Origin: Parachlorella kessleri
Lineage: Eukaryota > Chlorophyta > Trebouxiophyceae > Chlorellales > Chlorellaceae
DNA length: 49,533 nucleotides
Assembly: GCA_001598975.1 (NCBI GenBank)
Contig: BBXU01001082.1
Location: 1 to 49,533 of the forward strand
Direction: 5' to 3'
The position numbers and the translations under genes were made by a program. Each line of letters opens with the position of its first letter. Position 1 is the first letter of the stretch. Below the pieces are notes generated by a model, which saw nothing but the letters and a program-made list of their open reading frames with translations, was not told the origin of the DNA and did no database searches. Shown piece by piece: positions 48,241-49,533 of this stretch.

Positions 48241-49533
48241 GGTAGCCCCGCTATAAGGACCAGGAAAAGGACAGAGCTCGGCGAGACCCTGGGCAAGAAC
48301 GGCAGGCAGGTAGAAAGATGGAAAACGGCGGGACCTTGAGTAAAAGCTCCTCTGCATCTCCTGGGGATGGCCCAAAATCATCACGGCTGGGGCCTAGGGG
48401 ACCGCGGCAGGAGTCACAGAGGGTCACCGGTGGATGGGAGGAGTTGCAAAACAAGGGATAACAGGGCACAAAAGACTTGGAGCTTGCGGTTTGGCAATTG
48501 CCAAGCCAGCCGCAATCAGCTATTGTATGAGCGTCTTCTACTACAACCTATCACCTTGCTTCAGGCTCCTGCTGTTGGGGCCACACGATTTGCTGCTTTG
48601 GTAGACATGGCTGAGTTGTTGGCCTTCACCATTGGGTGAGGCTCTGTTTTGCTGGACATGTACGCTTCCTCTCACGACTGCCCTGGGTAAGAAACAACAG
48701 TGGACGCACAACAAGAGAGCTACTATTGAAACCTCTTTTACGGTGCCGATGTAGCGCACCGTGATAGCCTGGGATAGAGGACTGAATAGTAGCTCTCTTG
48801 TTGTGTGTATTACTGTTGTCTCTTACCCAGGGCAGTCGTGAGGGAGAGCGTACATGTCCAGCAAAACAGAGCCTCACCCAATGGTGAAAGGCCAATGTTG
48901 CCTTGTTCAACTCAGCCATGTCTACCACAGCAGCAAATCATGTGACCCCCACAGCAGGAGCCTTGAGCAAGGTGACAGGTTGTAGTAGAAGACGCTCATA
49001 CAAAATGAACACTAGTGTACAGGCAGTGCGGAAAGCCGAGTCACTCAGCTGTGACGACAGCTGGTGTTGCGTGCTCGGAACCCTTTCCTTTTCTTTCGCA
49101 TAGTGAAAGGCTTGTACTATGACCGAGTTTGATCGAACATCTGGACCAGCTCTGGTCAGGGTCAGAGGCAACAACAGAAACTTGGATGTCATAGTGCCAA
49201 AGCCTAAGTGTTGGAAATAGCATAGTGTTGTGCGTCTGAGGGCGCGATTTGCAGAGGGCTGCACCTGCAGAGGGCTGTACCCCGCGGCCCGTCTATGACT
49301 ATACATACTGCTGTCTGAGCCCTTCCTGTCACGTGCATTTTCATCTTAAATAGCGCCGATTTCAAATTCTGAAAATAACCCCTCTGATATATATTTCCGT
49401 TTACATATAAACACAACCCAAGCCCACCCCTGGTACACCCTTCCCTATAACTTACCAAGCGTACACGGTTGTGTTCCTGCAAGTGTGCTTGCAGCTTGTC
49501 TCCCCTTTCTAATCGTGCCTGCTTTCTGACGTA
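48241..49533. other. RPL3 upstream region to the right edge
   Basis: The 280 bases next to 48241 should hold the RPL3 promoter and leader; the pyrimidine-rich stretch in front of the ATG (minus strand) fits a ribosomal-protein leader. Next comes the foldback element at 48523-49003. From 49004 to 49533 I see no convincing gene; open frames lack good starts or resemblance. A short direct repeat of CAGAGGGCTG lies near 49253-49275, and the far end is A/T-richer (TATATATTTCC near 49388). Confidence 0.5.
48523..49003. mobile_element. 481-bp foldback (MITE-like) inverted-repeat element
   Basis: The left arm 48523-48725 and right arm 48787-49003 are inverted copies of about 200 bases with scattered mismatches and a small insertion in the right arm. 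Outer ends read TTGTATGAGCGTCTTCTACT and its complement; inner ends read GAGAGCTACTA and TAGTAGCTCTC. The 61-base spacer contains further pairing (CGGTGC with GCACCG, CCTCT with AGAGG), so nearly the whole element can fold back. It carries no coding capacity. I did not find a clear target-site duplication. This fits a non-autonomous foldback or MITE-type element; a recent local inverted duplication is the alternative. Confidence 0.8.

Noticed and set aside
49204..49482. 92-codon minus-strand open frame at the right edge
   Set aside because: It begins at TTG, not ATG, has no acceptor-supported start and no family resemblance.

Overview
The window is nuclear DNA of a green alga (Chlorophyta). 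The evidence is dense spliced genes with short GT-AG introns (mostly 150-400 bases), TGTAA motifs behind most stop codons (the green-algal polyadenylation signal), N-terminal organelle presequences, glutamine/alanine/serine-rich insertions written by CAG-type runs, and plant-type proteins such as light-dependent protochlorophyllide oxidoreductase together with pyruvate formate-lyase, a combination typical of chlorophytes. I cannot name the species; a chlamydomonad or scenedesmid-like core chlorophyte would fit.

Ten spliced protein genes were rebuilt by reading both strands. In nine of them every exon junction keeps the reading frame and a recognisable family; the tenth (the 650-residue membrane protein) keeps frame but has no family. 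In order: LctP-type lactate/glycolate permease (+, 397-4481); TFIIF alpha subunit (-, 4929-9261); pyruvate formate-lyase (+, 9560-16705); cation/Ca2+ exchanger with a very long loop (-, 18318-24539); adenylosuccinate synthetase (+, 24972-29315); torsin/Clp-like AAA+ ATPase (-, 29946-32630); unrecognised Gln/Ser-rich multi-pass membrane protein (+, 32985-35688); protochlorophyllide reductase (-, 36519-39118); SLC35C2/TPT-type nucleotide-sugar transporter (-, 40005-43185); ribosomal protein L3 (-, 43994-48240). The first eight alternate strands, giving three head-to-head pairs with 298-432 bp shared promoters and four convergent pairs; the last three genes are tandem on the minus strand.

Functionally this is a mixed housekeeping neighbourhood. 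One possible theme is anaerobic carbon handling: a lactate/glycolate permease and pyruvate formate-lyase lie 5 kb apart, separated only by TFIIF alpha. A second possible pairing is the torsin-like ATPase with the divergently transcribed membrane protein.

The most unusual structures are a 481-bp near-perfect foldback (inverted-repeat) element upstream of RPL3 (48523-49003), two GC-AG introns (one fixed by the conserved RPL3 protein), a torsin-like AAA+ with altered Walker and sensor motifs, a cation exchanger with a roughly 440-residue disordered loop and a changed alpha-2 motif, a run of five GGG tracts on a pyruvate formate-lyase 5' splice site, and a 63-bp tandem duplication in an RPL3 intron. 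I saw no CRISPR array, rRNA, tRNA, or intact transposase or reverse transcriptase.
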